From Desulfohalobiaceae bacterium (lineage in GTDB: Bacteria > Desulfobacterota > Desulfovibrionia > Desulfovibrionales > Desulfothermaceae), in the NCBI GenBank assembly GCA_021737115.1, contig JAIPER010000029.1:1-16749 (forward strand): a stretch of 16,749 nucleotides of DNA, in the 5' to 3' direction. Both the position numbers and the translations under genes were made by a program. Under the pieces are notes generated by a model. It saw only the letters and a program-made list of their open reading frames with translations. It was not told the DNA's origin and did no database searches. Position 1 is the stretch's first letter; every line of letters starts with the position of its first letter. Below are positions 7,499 through 14,696 of the stretch, piece after piece.

Positions 7499-8931
7499 TA
7501 TGAATCTTTCGGGTCGGCCTGACCAGCCTTGAAAACATCCGCTTTGTCTTCAGGCCGGAGCATATGTAAAACCACTTCAAGAGCATCATTGGAATTCAGG
7601 GAACGGACCGTGTCCACGATCGCTGTTCTGGTTTTCAGATCATAGACAGGGACGGTCAAATCATGGAACTTCTGCGCAAGTTCATCCCAGGTCAGCGGAT
7701 TTTCCGGATCACCTTTGGGATAATCGATCCGCGTGGAATAGGTCTGCCCCTTTTTGGTGACCAGCTTGACACTGGCCGGCCATTTTTTCGGAAATTCTCT
7801 GTCCAGGGCTGGATCCTTTTCACAGGTGACCAGCTTCATAAGATCCTGAATCACAGGCATTTGTATGACCTCTTCTGTATATTGATCCAAACCCGCTTTG
7901 CCAAAGTGCATGGCCACGGCAGCCCCGAAGGGCATGCTGAACTGGGCGTCGACCACTCTTTGCGGGTGCTGTTTCTCTTCCAATGGTTCGGCAACCAGGG
8001 CATACCCGGCCTCCAGCACGCCTGTGGAGACACCATCCACATCTTCGGCCTTGAGCTGATTATCCTGCATGATCCTGAGGATGCCGTCGATGGGACCCTG
8101 CTTGTACCGGCAACAGGCATGGGGTTTGATACTGGTCCGCATCAGGGCAAAAGAAGTCCCCCAGGAATCGAGGAGAGGCTCCAGGCTTGATTCCAGCGAA
8201 TAGGCATGCAAAAAGCCGAATTTGCCCTCTAAAATGGTCGAAGGACCGGTAAACCCCTCTTTGGCCAGGAAAGCGGCCATCAGGCCGGAATGGGCGGCCC
8301 AGCCCGCGTGAAATCGTTTGGTATAGGCCCCGTCGGATAAAAATTCCAATGATCCCGAGGCCTGACTCCCGGCTATGCCCAAGGCATTGCTCAGCTGTTC
8401 CTGGTTCAGTTTCATAATTTTCCCAACGGCTACCGCCGCGCCAAGCGCCCCGCAGGTGCCGGTCGGGTGAAAGCCCCGCCTGTAGTGCGCCGCTGGATTA
8501 AGGGCGTTGCCCAACCTGGTCATGACCTCGTATCCAGTGACGATGGCTTCAAAGACCTGGCCGATAGAGCTGTGCATAAATTCTGCTGTTGCCAGGACAG
8601 CCGGCATGATAACGACTCCAGGATGCAGCGAAGCTTCATTGATCACGTCGTCAAGCTCCAGGGAGTGGGCGGCTGTTCCATTGAACAGAGCCGCCATTGG
8701 CAGATCAGCACGTAGAGAGGTCCCCAGGACGGTGCTGCCCCGAGGCTGCTCGTTCAGCTGCAGCTGTGCCAGGCTCTTTTGGACAGAGAAGCTCGATTCA
8801 GTCTGAGCCCCTCTTGCAGCGACCCCAATATAATCGAGTAGAAAATACCTCACCCTGTCGACCAGGTCCTCTGTAAAGTCTTCCAGGTTAATTTTCATGC
8901 ATTTTGTCATGAATTGAGCTGTTTCGTGCAT
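7498..8931 (-). CDS. MmgE/PrpD family protein (2-methylcitrate dehydratase/cis-aconitate decarboxylase-like)
   Basis: This cofactor-free all-helical lyase family includes 2-methylcitrate dehydratase (PrpD), cis-aconitate decarboxylase and iminodisuccinate epimerase. The protein has 477 residues, a normal length. Signatures: NGTAAHSLELDD (84-95) with the paired acidic residues, SLHPGVVIMPAVLA (101-114), GFHPTGTCGALGAAVA, and KPHACCRYKQGPID in the second half. The start is ATG 8931, because GGAGGA lies 5 nt upstream; an in-frame ATG at 8961 lacks this. It follows sdhB on the same strand after about 164 nt and was once followed by a CoA-transferase. A dehydratase, epimerase or decarboxylase of a tricarboxylic or substituted succinic acid is plausible, but the exact reaction cannot be assigned. 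Its last codons meet the CoA-transferase remnant, so the natural C-terminus may have been altered. Confidence 0.9.
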   Translation of the reverse strand: MHETAQFMTKCMKINLEDFTEDLVDRVRYFLLDYIGVAARGAQTESSFSVQKSLAQLQLNEQPRGSTVLGTSLRADLPMAALFNGTAAHSLELDDVINEASLHPGVVIMPAVLATAEFMHSSIGQVFEAIVTGYEVMTRLGNALNPAAHYRRGFHPTGTCGALGAAVAVGKIMKLNQEQLSNALGIAGSQASGSLEFLSDGAYTKRFHAGWAAHSGLMAAFLAKEGFTGPSTILEGKFGFLHAYSLESSLEPLLDSWGTSFALMRTSIKPHACCRYKQGPIDGILRIMQDNQLKAEDVDGVSTGVLEAGYALVAEPLEEKQHPQRVVDAQFSMPFGAAVAMHFGKAGLDQYTEEVIQMPVIQDLMKLVTCEKDPALDREFPKKWPASVKLVTKKGQTYSTRIDYPKGDPENPLTWDELAQKFHDLTVPVYDLKTRTAIVDTVRSLNSNDALEVVLHMLRPEDKADVFKAGQADPKDS

Positions 8932-9095
8932 AGTTCCTCCGGATAATGACTTTGCAGGCAATATATGTAATCCAGCAAACGCTGAAGCATTTTCCTATGT
9001 AGTGTTTGGACGAAAACTCACACATCTACCTCGGAGGCGCCCCGTCTGATCAAGTTGATTGACCAGATAGGGAAGAATCCCTTGCAAGACTCGAT

Positions 9096-9809
9096 TCACG
9101 ACATTTTTCCCTGTTTTCCCAAGGCCAAAAAATGGGCGACATCGATCTCTTTGGGACAGACAAAGGAACAGGCCCGGGCAGTGTGACAGCGGGCCAGTCC
9201 GTTTCCGGCAGAAAGGATGTCCAGCCGTTCGTCTTTGGCCTGTTCTTTGGGATCCAGCATACGAACGATATTGGCCATCATGGCGTTTGGACCTAAAAAA
9301 TTGCCGGGCCTGCTGATGCAGGCCTGGGCGCAGCAAAAGCAGTTGATGCATCTGGTGGCCTCAACATAGTGATCCATCATCTGCGGCTGTATCCTGAGTT
9401 CATCACCTTCCGCAGGCGGTCCCGCTGGATCGATGATGAACGGTTTGGCCTGATGAACTCGTTCATAGGCCTGAGCCAGGTCCACGATCAAGTCGCGAAG
9501 CACCGGAGCGACTGTGAGCGGTTCAAGAACAAAGGTGGTGGTCTTGAACCGCTCGACAGCTTTTTTGACCAGAAGCTCGCACAGAAGCAAAGGTTTGCCA
9601 TTGACTATGGCGCTGCAGCTTCCGCACTGAGCGTGTTCGCAGGATGAGGTCCAGGCCAGGCCAGGATCCTGTTCCTGATTGATCTTTCTGAGTACATCCG
9701 TGAAGCGGAGCATGCCGCTGACTTTCAGTTGATAATCCTGGACCCAGGCTTGATTGTTTTCGGGACTGTAGCGATGAATTTTCAAAACAAGGGTCTGTCT
9801 TGTGTTCAT
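9096..9809 (-). CDS. sdhB: succinate dehydrogenase/fumarate reductase iron-sulfur subunit
   Basis: This is the electron-transfer subunit between flavoprotein and membrane anchor, 237 residues. All three cluster motifs are complete: [2Fe-2S] with Cys57, Cys62, Cys65 and Cys77 (CEHAQCGSC...C); [4Fe-4S] with Cys154, Cys157, Cys160 and Cys164 (CINCFCCAQAC); and [3Fe-4S] with Cys208, Cys214 and Cys218 (CHTARACSFVCPKEID). ATG 9809 has GAGGA about 8 nt upstream and lies 17 nt after the flavoprotein stop, so the genes are coupled. The frame ends just after ALGKQGKMS. The preceding run GGGAAAA followed by another A allows a -1 shift into an open, protein-like 36-codon extension (NVVNRVLQGILPYLVNQL...) ending at 8995, so the C-terminus deserves checking. 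Confidence 0.93.
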   Translation of the reverse strand: MNTRQTLVLKIHRYSPENNQAWVQDYQLKVSGMLRFTDVLRKINQEQDPGLAWTSSCEHAQCGSCSAIVNGKPLLLCELLVKKAVERFKTTTFVLEPLTVAPVLRDLIVDLAQAYERVHQAKPFIIDPAGPPAEGDELRIQPQMMDHYVEATRCINCFCCAQACISRPGNFLGPNAMMANIVRMLDPKEQAKDERLDILSAGNGLARCHTARACSFVCPKEIDVAHFLALGKQGKMS

Positions 9810-9826
9810 TAAATCGTCCTCACTGG

Positions 9827-11629
9827 CTAGTATTTCCTCTCAAGCAGTCCGAATTGACCTGCATGCTCTCCTCCTTCCTGGTGCAGACTCATGTCGATAT
9901 CGCGTTTACCAAGCACAATGCCCCCATCTTCCTGTTTGTAGGCTAAGGTATGATGTTGATAATCGTGACTACGTTCCGGATAGTCCTCCCGGGAATGCGC
10001 TCCTCTGGATTCCTTTCTGGCCAGGGCTCCGACAACTATGGTCATGGCCACGGTCAACAGGTTGTCCAGTTCGAAACGATCCACGAGCTCCTGATTCATG
10101 ACCAGGGATGAGCTGGTCAGGCCAACCTTGCGGGTCCGTTGTCCAAGTTCCTTCAGAGCTTCTATGGCTTCGCTCATCTGCTGTTCGTTGCGAAAGACCC
10201 CGCATTTCTCGGTCATCACCTCTCGCAGGGCTTCGCGTATGGACCAGAGATTATCCGCCCCCCGGGCTTCCAGATATCCAGAAAACAGAGCCGATGTCTT
10301 CTCGGCGAAATGAGCTGGCTTCCCCCCGGGTTCAGGTGCTTCCCTGAGATAACCCGCAATCCGGTCACCGACGACTTTTCCCATGGTGAACAATTCCAGG
10401 AGCGAATTGGTGGCCAGTCTGTTGAAGCCGTGGAAACTGGCACAGGCAGACTCTCCCACCGCATATAGTCCGGGCATGATCTGGTCCGGCGATTGCTGGA
10501 CCTCTCCGAACACGTTAACGGGAATGCCTCCCATCTGGTAATGCACGGTAGGCCGCACTGGGCAGAGGTCTGTTCTGGGGTCAATGCCGATGAATTTTGA
10601 GAAAAAACCTGTTATTTCAGGTAGTTTTACCTTGTGCACATATTCGGAGAGATGCCGGATATCCAACCAGACATGGGGAAGATTAAGATCAGAATTGACT
10701 ATCCCTCTGCCTTCCCGGATCTCGGTTTCGATGGAGCGGGCCACGAGGTCCCGCGGGGCGAGATCCTTCATTTTAGGGGCGTATTTCTCCATAAATGGCT
10801 CATGGTCCTTGTTCAGGAGAATGCCTCCTTCGCCCCGCAAGGCTTCACTGGCCAGGATGCCGGGACCGACGATGCCAGTGGGATGAAACTGGACGGCTTC
10901 CAGGTCCATGACCGGCAGGCCTTCCCGCAAGACCAGGGCCAGTCCGTCTCCCGTGTTTTGCCTACAGTTGGTGGTGATTTTATAGACCTGCCCGAGCCCG
11001 CCCGTGCTGATCACGGTTGCTTTGGCCAAGACAACCGTAAAAGTCCCTTTGGGAGCTTCAAACAGGACTGCCCCTATGCAGCGGCCGTCCCTGAAGAGGA
11101 GTTCAGTGGCCAGGCTCTGATTGATGAACAGTACCTTGTTTTTCAAGCTTTCGGACCAGACCGTGTCCATGATGCCTTTGCCGGTGCGATCGGCCTCGAA
11201 AATGGCCCGAAAGGCGCTGGGACCTCCGAAGTCGAGGGTGTGCCCGCCGAAGGTCCGTTTGCTGAATCGGCCTTCTTCATTGCGGGTAAAATGAAGGCCA
11301 TGGGCATCCAGCCACAGAATTTGTTCCCAGGCCGAATCAACGATCGTCTTGATGACGTTCTGATCAGCACTGCAGTCGGATCCCTTCCAGGTATCGAACA
11401 TATGATAGACAGGTCGATCCAGCCGGTCTTTGGGATCGACCGCGGCCACGCCCCCCTGGGCGGTGGTGGTGTGGGATTTTTGGGGGCTGGAGACCTTGGT
11501 CACTGCAGCAATCGAAGTCTCGGGCCTGCGGCTTAAGATCTGAACCGCAGTCCTCAAGCCTGCTCCGCCGGCTCCGAGGACCAGAACATCCTTATTGATA
11601 ACTTCGTGTGCTTGGATGGCTTGGGACAT
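9827..11629 (-). CDS. sdhA: succinate dehydrogenase/fumarate reductase flavoprotein subunit
   Basis: This is the catalytic FAD subunit that interconverts succinate and fumarate or close analogues, 600 residues. N-terminal dinucleotide fold: VLVLGAGGAGLRTA (15-28). SHTTTAQGG carries His53, the expected covalent FAD attachment. Active-site elements are present: FHPTG with His249, RGEGG (265-269), APRD with Arg293 (the proton-shuttle Arg), VHYQMGG with His363, and HGFNRLATNSLLE with Arg404. The last normally reads HGANRLGxNSLL, so two small residues next to the catalytic Arg are changed (Phe402, Ala406), possibly to fit a different substrate. Direction and substrate cannot be told from sequence. 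ATG 11629 has GGGAGGT upstream, within the 13-nt gap after the cytochrome b gene. Confidence 0.95.
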   Translation of the reverse strand: MSQAIQAHEVINKDVLVLGAGGAGLRTAVQILSRRPETSIAAVTKVSSPQKSHTTTAQGGVAAVDPKDRLDRPVYHMFDTWKGSDCSADQNVIKTIVDSAWEQILWLDAHGLHFTRNEEGRFSKRTFGGHTLDFGGPSAFRAIFEADRTGKGIMDTVWSESLKNKVLFINQSLATELLFRDGRCIGAVLFEAPKGTFTVVLAKATVISTGGLGQVYKITTNCRQNTGDGLALVLREGLPVMDLEAVQFHPTGIVGPGILASEALRGEGGILLNKDHEPFMEKYAPKMKDLAPRDLVARSIETEIREGRGIVNSDLNLPHVWLDIRHLSEYVHKVKLPEITGFFSKFIGIDPRTDLCPVRPTVHYQMGGIPVNVFGEVQQSPDQIMPGLYAVGESACASFHGFNRLATNSLLELFTMGKVVGDRIAGYLREAPEPGGKPAHFAEKTSALFSGYLEARGADNLWSIREALREVMTEKCGVFRNEQQMSEAIEALKELGQRTRKVGLTSSSLVMNQELVDRFELDNLLTVAMTIVVGALARKESRGAHSREDYPERSHDYQHHTLAYKQEDGGIVLGKRDIDMSLHQEGGEHAGQFGLLERKY

Positions 11630-11642
11630 GAACTACCTCCCA

Positions 11643-12470
11643 TCAGGCGATGAAAAAAGTCAGTCTGAGACCGAGAAACAAAAAATAGATCGTGAACAGG
11701 AGCAGCCCGATGATCAATCCGAATCGCAGCAGTCGTTTTTCCACATAATCCTGAATGACGGAAATGAGGCCGTAGACAGCATGGTATAGAACACTGACAA
11801 CGGTGAGCAGATACAAACACTGCATAAAGGGAAGCCCCATTCGGGAAATGATGATGCCGGCCTGGTGACCCAGGGCATAGTTGAGGTGCATGAACAGCAT
11901 GTGCCCCGGCAAAACAATCAGCAAGAAGGCTGCAGTCAGCCGTTGCAGCTTCCACCAGACATCCTTTGTAGTCCACCATATTTTCTGAAAGAGAAAACCG
12001 GTTGTCAGCAGGCTAGCGGCCAGGACCGACATCCCGAAGAAGAGGGCGGAGACGGTTTGACTGCCCATCCACATGAACAGACCAAGCAGCAGAATATACA
12101 AAAACCCAAGGCTGCCCAGCCAGTGGAGCATGAAGACGTTATCTCTTTCGGTAAAATGTTCATAGAGCATGAGCCTGACACCGTTCAAGGCGTGAAAGAT
12201 CAAGGGTATGGCCAGGAGAAACTCCAGCAGGGCGAAAAAGGGTGTGTCGAGGATCGACATTTTGGCCTCGAACTGCTCTGGCTGGGCCAGCAGGGACAGG
12301 GTCAGCAGGTGAAAGAGCAAATACCCGACCAGGATCAGTCCGGAAATCCTGTGGGCCCAAGCCGTGACAAACGACGGCCCTCTGGTTCGGGCGTAGTAGG
12401 AAACACCAGGCAGGGCGTTCAAGACCTGCAGATGAAACGGCTCAGTGTTTTTTTCAGTATTCAATCCCAT
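11643..12470 (-). CDS. sdhC: succinate dehydrogenase/fumarate reductase cytochrome b membrane anchor, apparent SdhC-SdhD fusion
   Basis: This is the membrane anchor and quinone/heme subunit. It has 275 residues and about seven hydrophobic helices (36-62, 78-104, 114-136, 140-165, 174-198, 214-238, 249-274). Two SdhC/D-like halves can be seen. The first has AHRISG (His40), then His54, then FHALNGVR (His93). The second, after an extra helix, has LQRLTAAF, then His190/His195, then YHAVYGLISVIQDYV (His230). Separate SdhC or SdhD chains have about 110-150 residues and three helices each; Wolinella-type FrdC has five helices. Here one polypeptide seems to carry both. The start is uncertain: ATG 12470 avoids overlap with the regulator stop, TTG 12464 has AAAGGA at good spacing, and ATG 12509 would overlap the regulator by 26 nt without a ribosome binding site. 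Confidence 0.85.
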   Translation of the reverse strand: MGLNTEKNTEPFHLQVLNALPGVSYYARTRGPSFVTAWAHRISGLILVGYLLFHLLTLSLLAQPEQFEAKMSILDTPFFALLEFLLAIPLIFHALNGVRLMLYEHFTERDNVFMLHWLGSLGFLYILLLGLFMWMGSQTVSALFFGMSVLAASLLTTGFLFQKIWWTTKDVWWKLQRLTAAFLLIVLPGHMLFMHLNYALGHQAGIIISRMGLPFMQCLYLLTVVSVLYHAVYGLISVIQDYVEKRLLRFGLIIGLLLFTIYFLFLGLRLTFFIA

Positions 12471-12483
12471 CCTTTCATACCTG

Positions 12484-13266
12484 TTATGTAAATAGGGTTT
12501 GTGGTTCATCCGTCGTGCTTTCGAGCTTGTCCATCGCTGACAGAAAAGGTTCCATGGCTATTTCAATGTGATATCGAACCACATGTTCCAACTCCTGCAA
12601 GGAGGTATTGGCACTGGCAAAGAGGTTGAGGATTTTTCTGTGCAAGCGTATCGATTCTTTAAAATCCTGCTGATAATATTGGAAGGTGTATCGATGCCAC
12701 AATGTATGCATCCTCAGATTGTAGAGCGCAGTAATCAGGACATCGTTCTTGCAGGCGCTTATGAAAATTTCATGAAAATCTTTATGATTCAAAGTGTACT
12801 CATAAAAATCCCTTTTTTGAGACGCCTGCTTCATGGCCTCCAGGGCATCTTCCATGTGCTTGACATCCTGCTCTTTCAAATGCGGATAAGCCAACACAGC
12901 AGCCAGACCCTCCAGGTTCGCCCGAACTGGAAAATTTTCCTGGATGTCTTTTTTACTGATGCTTTTGACAAAGACACCCTTCCTGGGCAGGACCTCGACC
13001 AGACCTTTTTTATCCAATATCCTGAAAGCCTCCCGCAAGGGGGTACGACTTATGCCGAATTCAACCTTTAACTGCTCTTCGTTGAGTCGGGATCCTCCTT
13101 TGATCTCACCAGTTAGAATCTTCTCGCTCAGTATTTGGGCGATTTGGTCAACCAAACTCAAGCATCCATAGGGGGTGTTGTTTCGATCAGATTCCGGCCC
13201 CCGAGTCGGCCATTTATATCCCTCGAAGAGGTTTTTATTTATTTTTTTGGCATCTAATTTCATCAT
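12484..13266 (-). CDS. GntR family regulator with FCD domain (first of a paralogous pair)
   Basis: This is a FadR-subfamily transcription factor, 260 residues. The winged helix-turn-helix lies at about 36-105 (LVDQIAQILSEKILTGEI, then FGISRTPLREAFRIL, then VLPRKGVFVKSI). The effector-binding all-helical FCD domain follows (ENFPVRANLEGLAA, then HKDFHEIFISA, then the RMHTLWHRY region). FCD regulators usually respond to carboxylic acids. ATG 13266 and ATG 13263 are adjacent; GAGG upstream fits the second slightly better. The N-terminus is about 30 residues longer than in the paralogue at 13931. It is the first gene of the minus-strand sdh-mmgE operon and has a TGTCGACA palindrome about 57 nt upstream, which suggests autoregulation (inference). 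Confidence 0.92.
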   Translation of the reverse strand: MMKLDAKKINKNLFEGYKWPTRGPESDRNNTPYGCLSLVDQIAQILSEKILTGEIKGGSRLNEEQLKVEFGISRTPLREAFRILDKKGLVEVLPRKGVFVKSISKKDIQENFPVRANLEGLAAVLAYPHLKEQDVKHMEDALEAMKQASQKRDFYEYTLNHKDFHEIFISACKNDVLITALYNLRMHTLWHRYTFQYYQQDFKESIRLHRKILNLFASANTSLQELEHVVRYHIEIAMEPFLSAMDKLESTTDEPQTLFT

Positions 13267-13321
13267 ACCTCATGCTCCGTGTTTTGTATCGAAACCGACC
13301 CATTCCCTTTTCAACAGTCTT

Positions 13322-13333
13322 ACTGTCGACAAT
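13322..13333. promoter_or_regulatory. palindromic operator site A (upstream of the minus-strand regulator)
   Basis: ACTGTCGACAAT has a perfect TGTCGACA core (13324-13331) and matches sites at 13461 and 14639. It lies in the divergent control region, 57 nt upstream of the GntR start at 13266. The pattern TNGTNNACNA is what FadR/FCD GntR proteins bind (family knowledge). Confidence 0.6.
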
Positions 13334-13452
13334 GTATTTATCGGGAATAAACATGTCAAGGAAAAAATTGAATACGATCTCCAGTATAACTGCTCTGAAT
13401 TCTGTGGAATTCTTCAAGAAGAGCATTTCCGGAAGGTTCACTTCCAAAGAGG

Positions 13453-13481
13453 TTGACTTTTTGTCGACAATCGATTAGAAA
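13453..13481 (+). promoter_or_regulatory. promoter with operator site B in its spacer
   Basis: TTGACT (13453-13458), a 17-bp spacer and TAGAAA (13476-13481) form a plausible sigma-70 promoter. The perfect palindrome TTGTCGACAA (13461-13470) sits in the spacer, a position that suits repression. The arrangement is nearly base-for-base the same as at 14632-14660. What it now drives is only a racemase fragment and the second regulator. Confidence 0.65.
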
Positions 13482-13511
13482 CAGAAAGTCTAAGCATCGG
13501 ATCGCCTGGCT

Positions 13512-13895
13512 ATGATCTCCTATCCGAGAGACCTATATGTCAGGATCCTGAAACAAAAGGTCTCGGGTCTGCTGCGTGTCGTCAAGGTTGCTGCAGATCG
13601 TGAGGAACGTATGGAGCAGAACGGACTGCAGGTCCTCGTACCCGGCTTCGACGAGCAGCAGCGGGTTCATGAAATCATCGTCCAGGAACTGGTTCGCGGG
13701 CGAATCGAGGAGGCCTCCAGAATCACCTATCTCCGGGTTATCGAGGGATTGATCCGGGCCGGGGCGGAAGGCATCGTTCTCGGTTGCACCGAGATCCCCC
13801 TGCTCATCCGACAAGAGGATTCGGCGGCGCCGTTGCTGGATACGGCCGCGATCCATGCAGATGCCGCCCTCGAATACGCTTTAGGAGAAGCCTGA
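13512..13895 (+). pseudogene. truncated aspartate/glutamate racemase family gene (C-terminal half)
   Basis: From about codon 30 the frame matches the C-terminal half of Asp/Glu/hydantoin racemases: ERMEQNGLQVLVP, VHEIIVQELVRGRIEE, YLRVIEGLIRAGAEGIVLGC and CTEIPLL with the second catalytic Cys, then PLLDTAAIHADAALEYAL. The family has about 230 residues, and the N-terminal half with the first catalytic Cys (TNT/TNTMH region) is missing. The first 28 codons (MISYPRDLYVRILKQ...) have no visible relation to the family. With one Cys of the two-base pair gone, racemase activity is not expected. The DNA is GC-rich relative to the regulator after it. It directly follows a well-formed promoter/operator, so a deletion has probably joined the promoter to the 3' part of the gene. 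Confidence 0.8.
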
Positions 13896-13930
13896 CACAT
13901 ATTCACCCCCCCAAAAAATGGAACTTGACT

Positions 13931-14605
13931 ATGCTCGATCCGAAAAAATATAAGTTCGAGAATCTCGTCTTAGCTGAAAAAATCACCAATATCCTGACAA
14001 AGGCTGTTTTGGAAGGGGAGATCAAAAGCGGAGAACAGCTAGTCGAACTCGAGTATCAGAAATTATTCAACATCAGCCGTTCCCCTATTCGAGAGGCCTT
14101 TCGTAAGCTGGAAAAAATGGGCATGGTTGAGATCATCCCCAGAAAAGGGACATTTGTCAAAAGCTTATCCCAGAGGGATATCGAAGAAAATTTCCCGGTC
14201 AGGGCCACCCTGGAGGGACTGGCTGCCAAAATGGCCTATCAGAACAGGGATGAATATTTTTTGAACGATCTGGAGCAAAAGCTCCTCGACATGGAAGCCG
14301 CTGCTGAAAAACATGATTCCATGCGATTTTGGAAGGAGCATTCCGTATTTCACGAATTTTTCATTGAAAAATCCGAAAATAAAATTTTGCGGGATGTATT
14401 GTTCAATCTACGAACACAAAGTTTGTGGTTTCAGTTTTCGTACAAATACTTTCAGGAAGACCTGAAACGGGCCTATCGAGTTCATGAGAACATTTTGGAG
14501 ATGTTTAAGACCGAGGAAACACAGCCGGTGGAACTCGAAAATTTTGTGAGGCAGCATATCGAGTGGGCCAAAGATAAATTTTTGAAATACCTTCAAGAAA
14601 TATAA
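13931..14605 (+). CDS. GntR family regulator with FCD domain (second of the pair)
   Basis: This FadR-subfamily regulator has 224 residues from ATG 13931; GGAAC lies upstream, and the longer in-frame reading to 13784 runs through the racemase gene and is rejected. The winged HTH is at about 12-80 (LAEKITNILTKAVLEGEI, FNISRSPIREAFRKLEKMG, IIPRKGTFVKSLSQRDIEEN) and the FCD domain follows (FPVRATLEGLAAKMA, HSVFHEFFIEKSENK, FNLRTQSLWFQFSYKYF). It is clearly paralogous to the regulator at 12484: PRKGxFVKSxSxxDIxENFPV is shared. It probably controls the CoA-transferase operon 91 nt downstream, and perhaps cross-regulates with its paralogue through the shared TGTCGACAAT sites (inference). Confidence 0.93.
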   Translation: MLDPKKYKFENLVLAEKITNILTKAVLEGEIKSGEQLVELEYQKLFNISRSPIREAFRKLEKMGMVEIIPRKGTFVKSLSQRDIEENFPVRATLEGLAAKMAYQNRDEYFLNDLEQKLLDMEAAAEKHDSMRFWKEHSVFHEFFIEKSENKILRDVLFNLRTQSLWFQFSYKYFQEDLKRAYRVHENILEMFKTEETQPVELENFVRQHIEWAKDKFLKYLQEI

Positions 14606-14631
14606 GCTCTTGAAACGACAGAACCGGGGAC

Positions 14632-14660
14632 TTGACCCATTGTCGACAATCGAATAGACA
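14632..14660 (+). promoter_or_regulatory. promoter with operator site C in its spacer, before the CoA-transferase gene
   Basis: TTGACC (14632-14637), 17 bp, TAGACA (14655-14660). The spacer contains ATTGTCGACAAT (14639-14650), a perfect 12-bp palindrome. The predicted transcript would start about 30 nt before the ATG at 14697. Spacing and sequence match the promoter at 13453 almost exactly, so both are likely controlled by the same GntR protein(s). Confidence 0.7.
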
Positions 14661-14696
14661 CAATTTAGAGGAACATATAAAAAGTGAGAGAACAAA

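Noticed and set aside
10634..11536. 300-codon + strand open frame
   Set aside because: It is antisense to the flavoprotein gene, whose active-site motifs are unmistakable.
13784..13930. Upstream in-frame extension of the second GntR gene
   Set aside because: It overlaps the racemase frame out of phase and is not like FCD regulators; ATG 13931 aligns with the paralogue.
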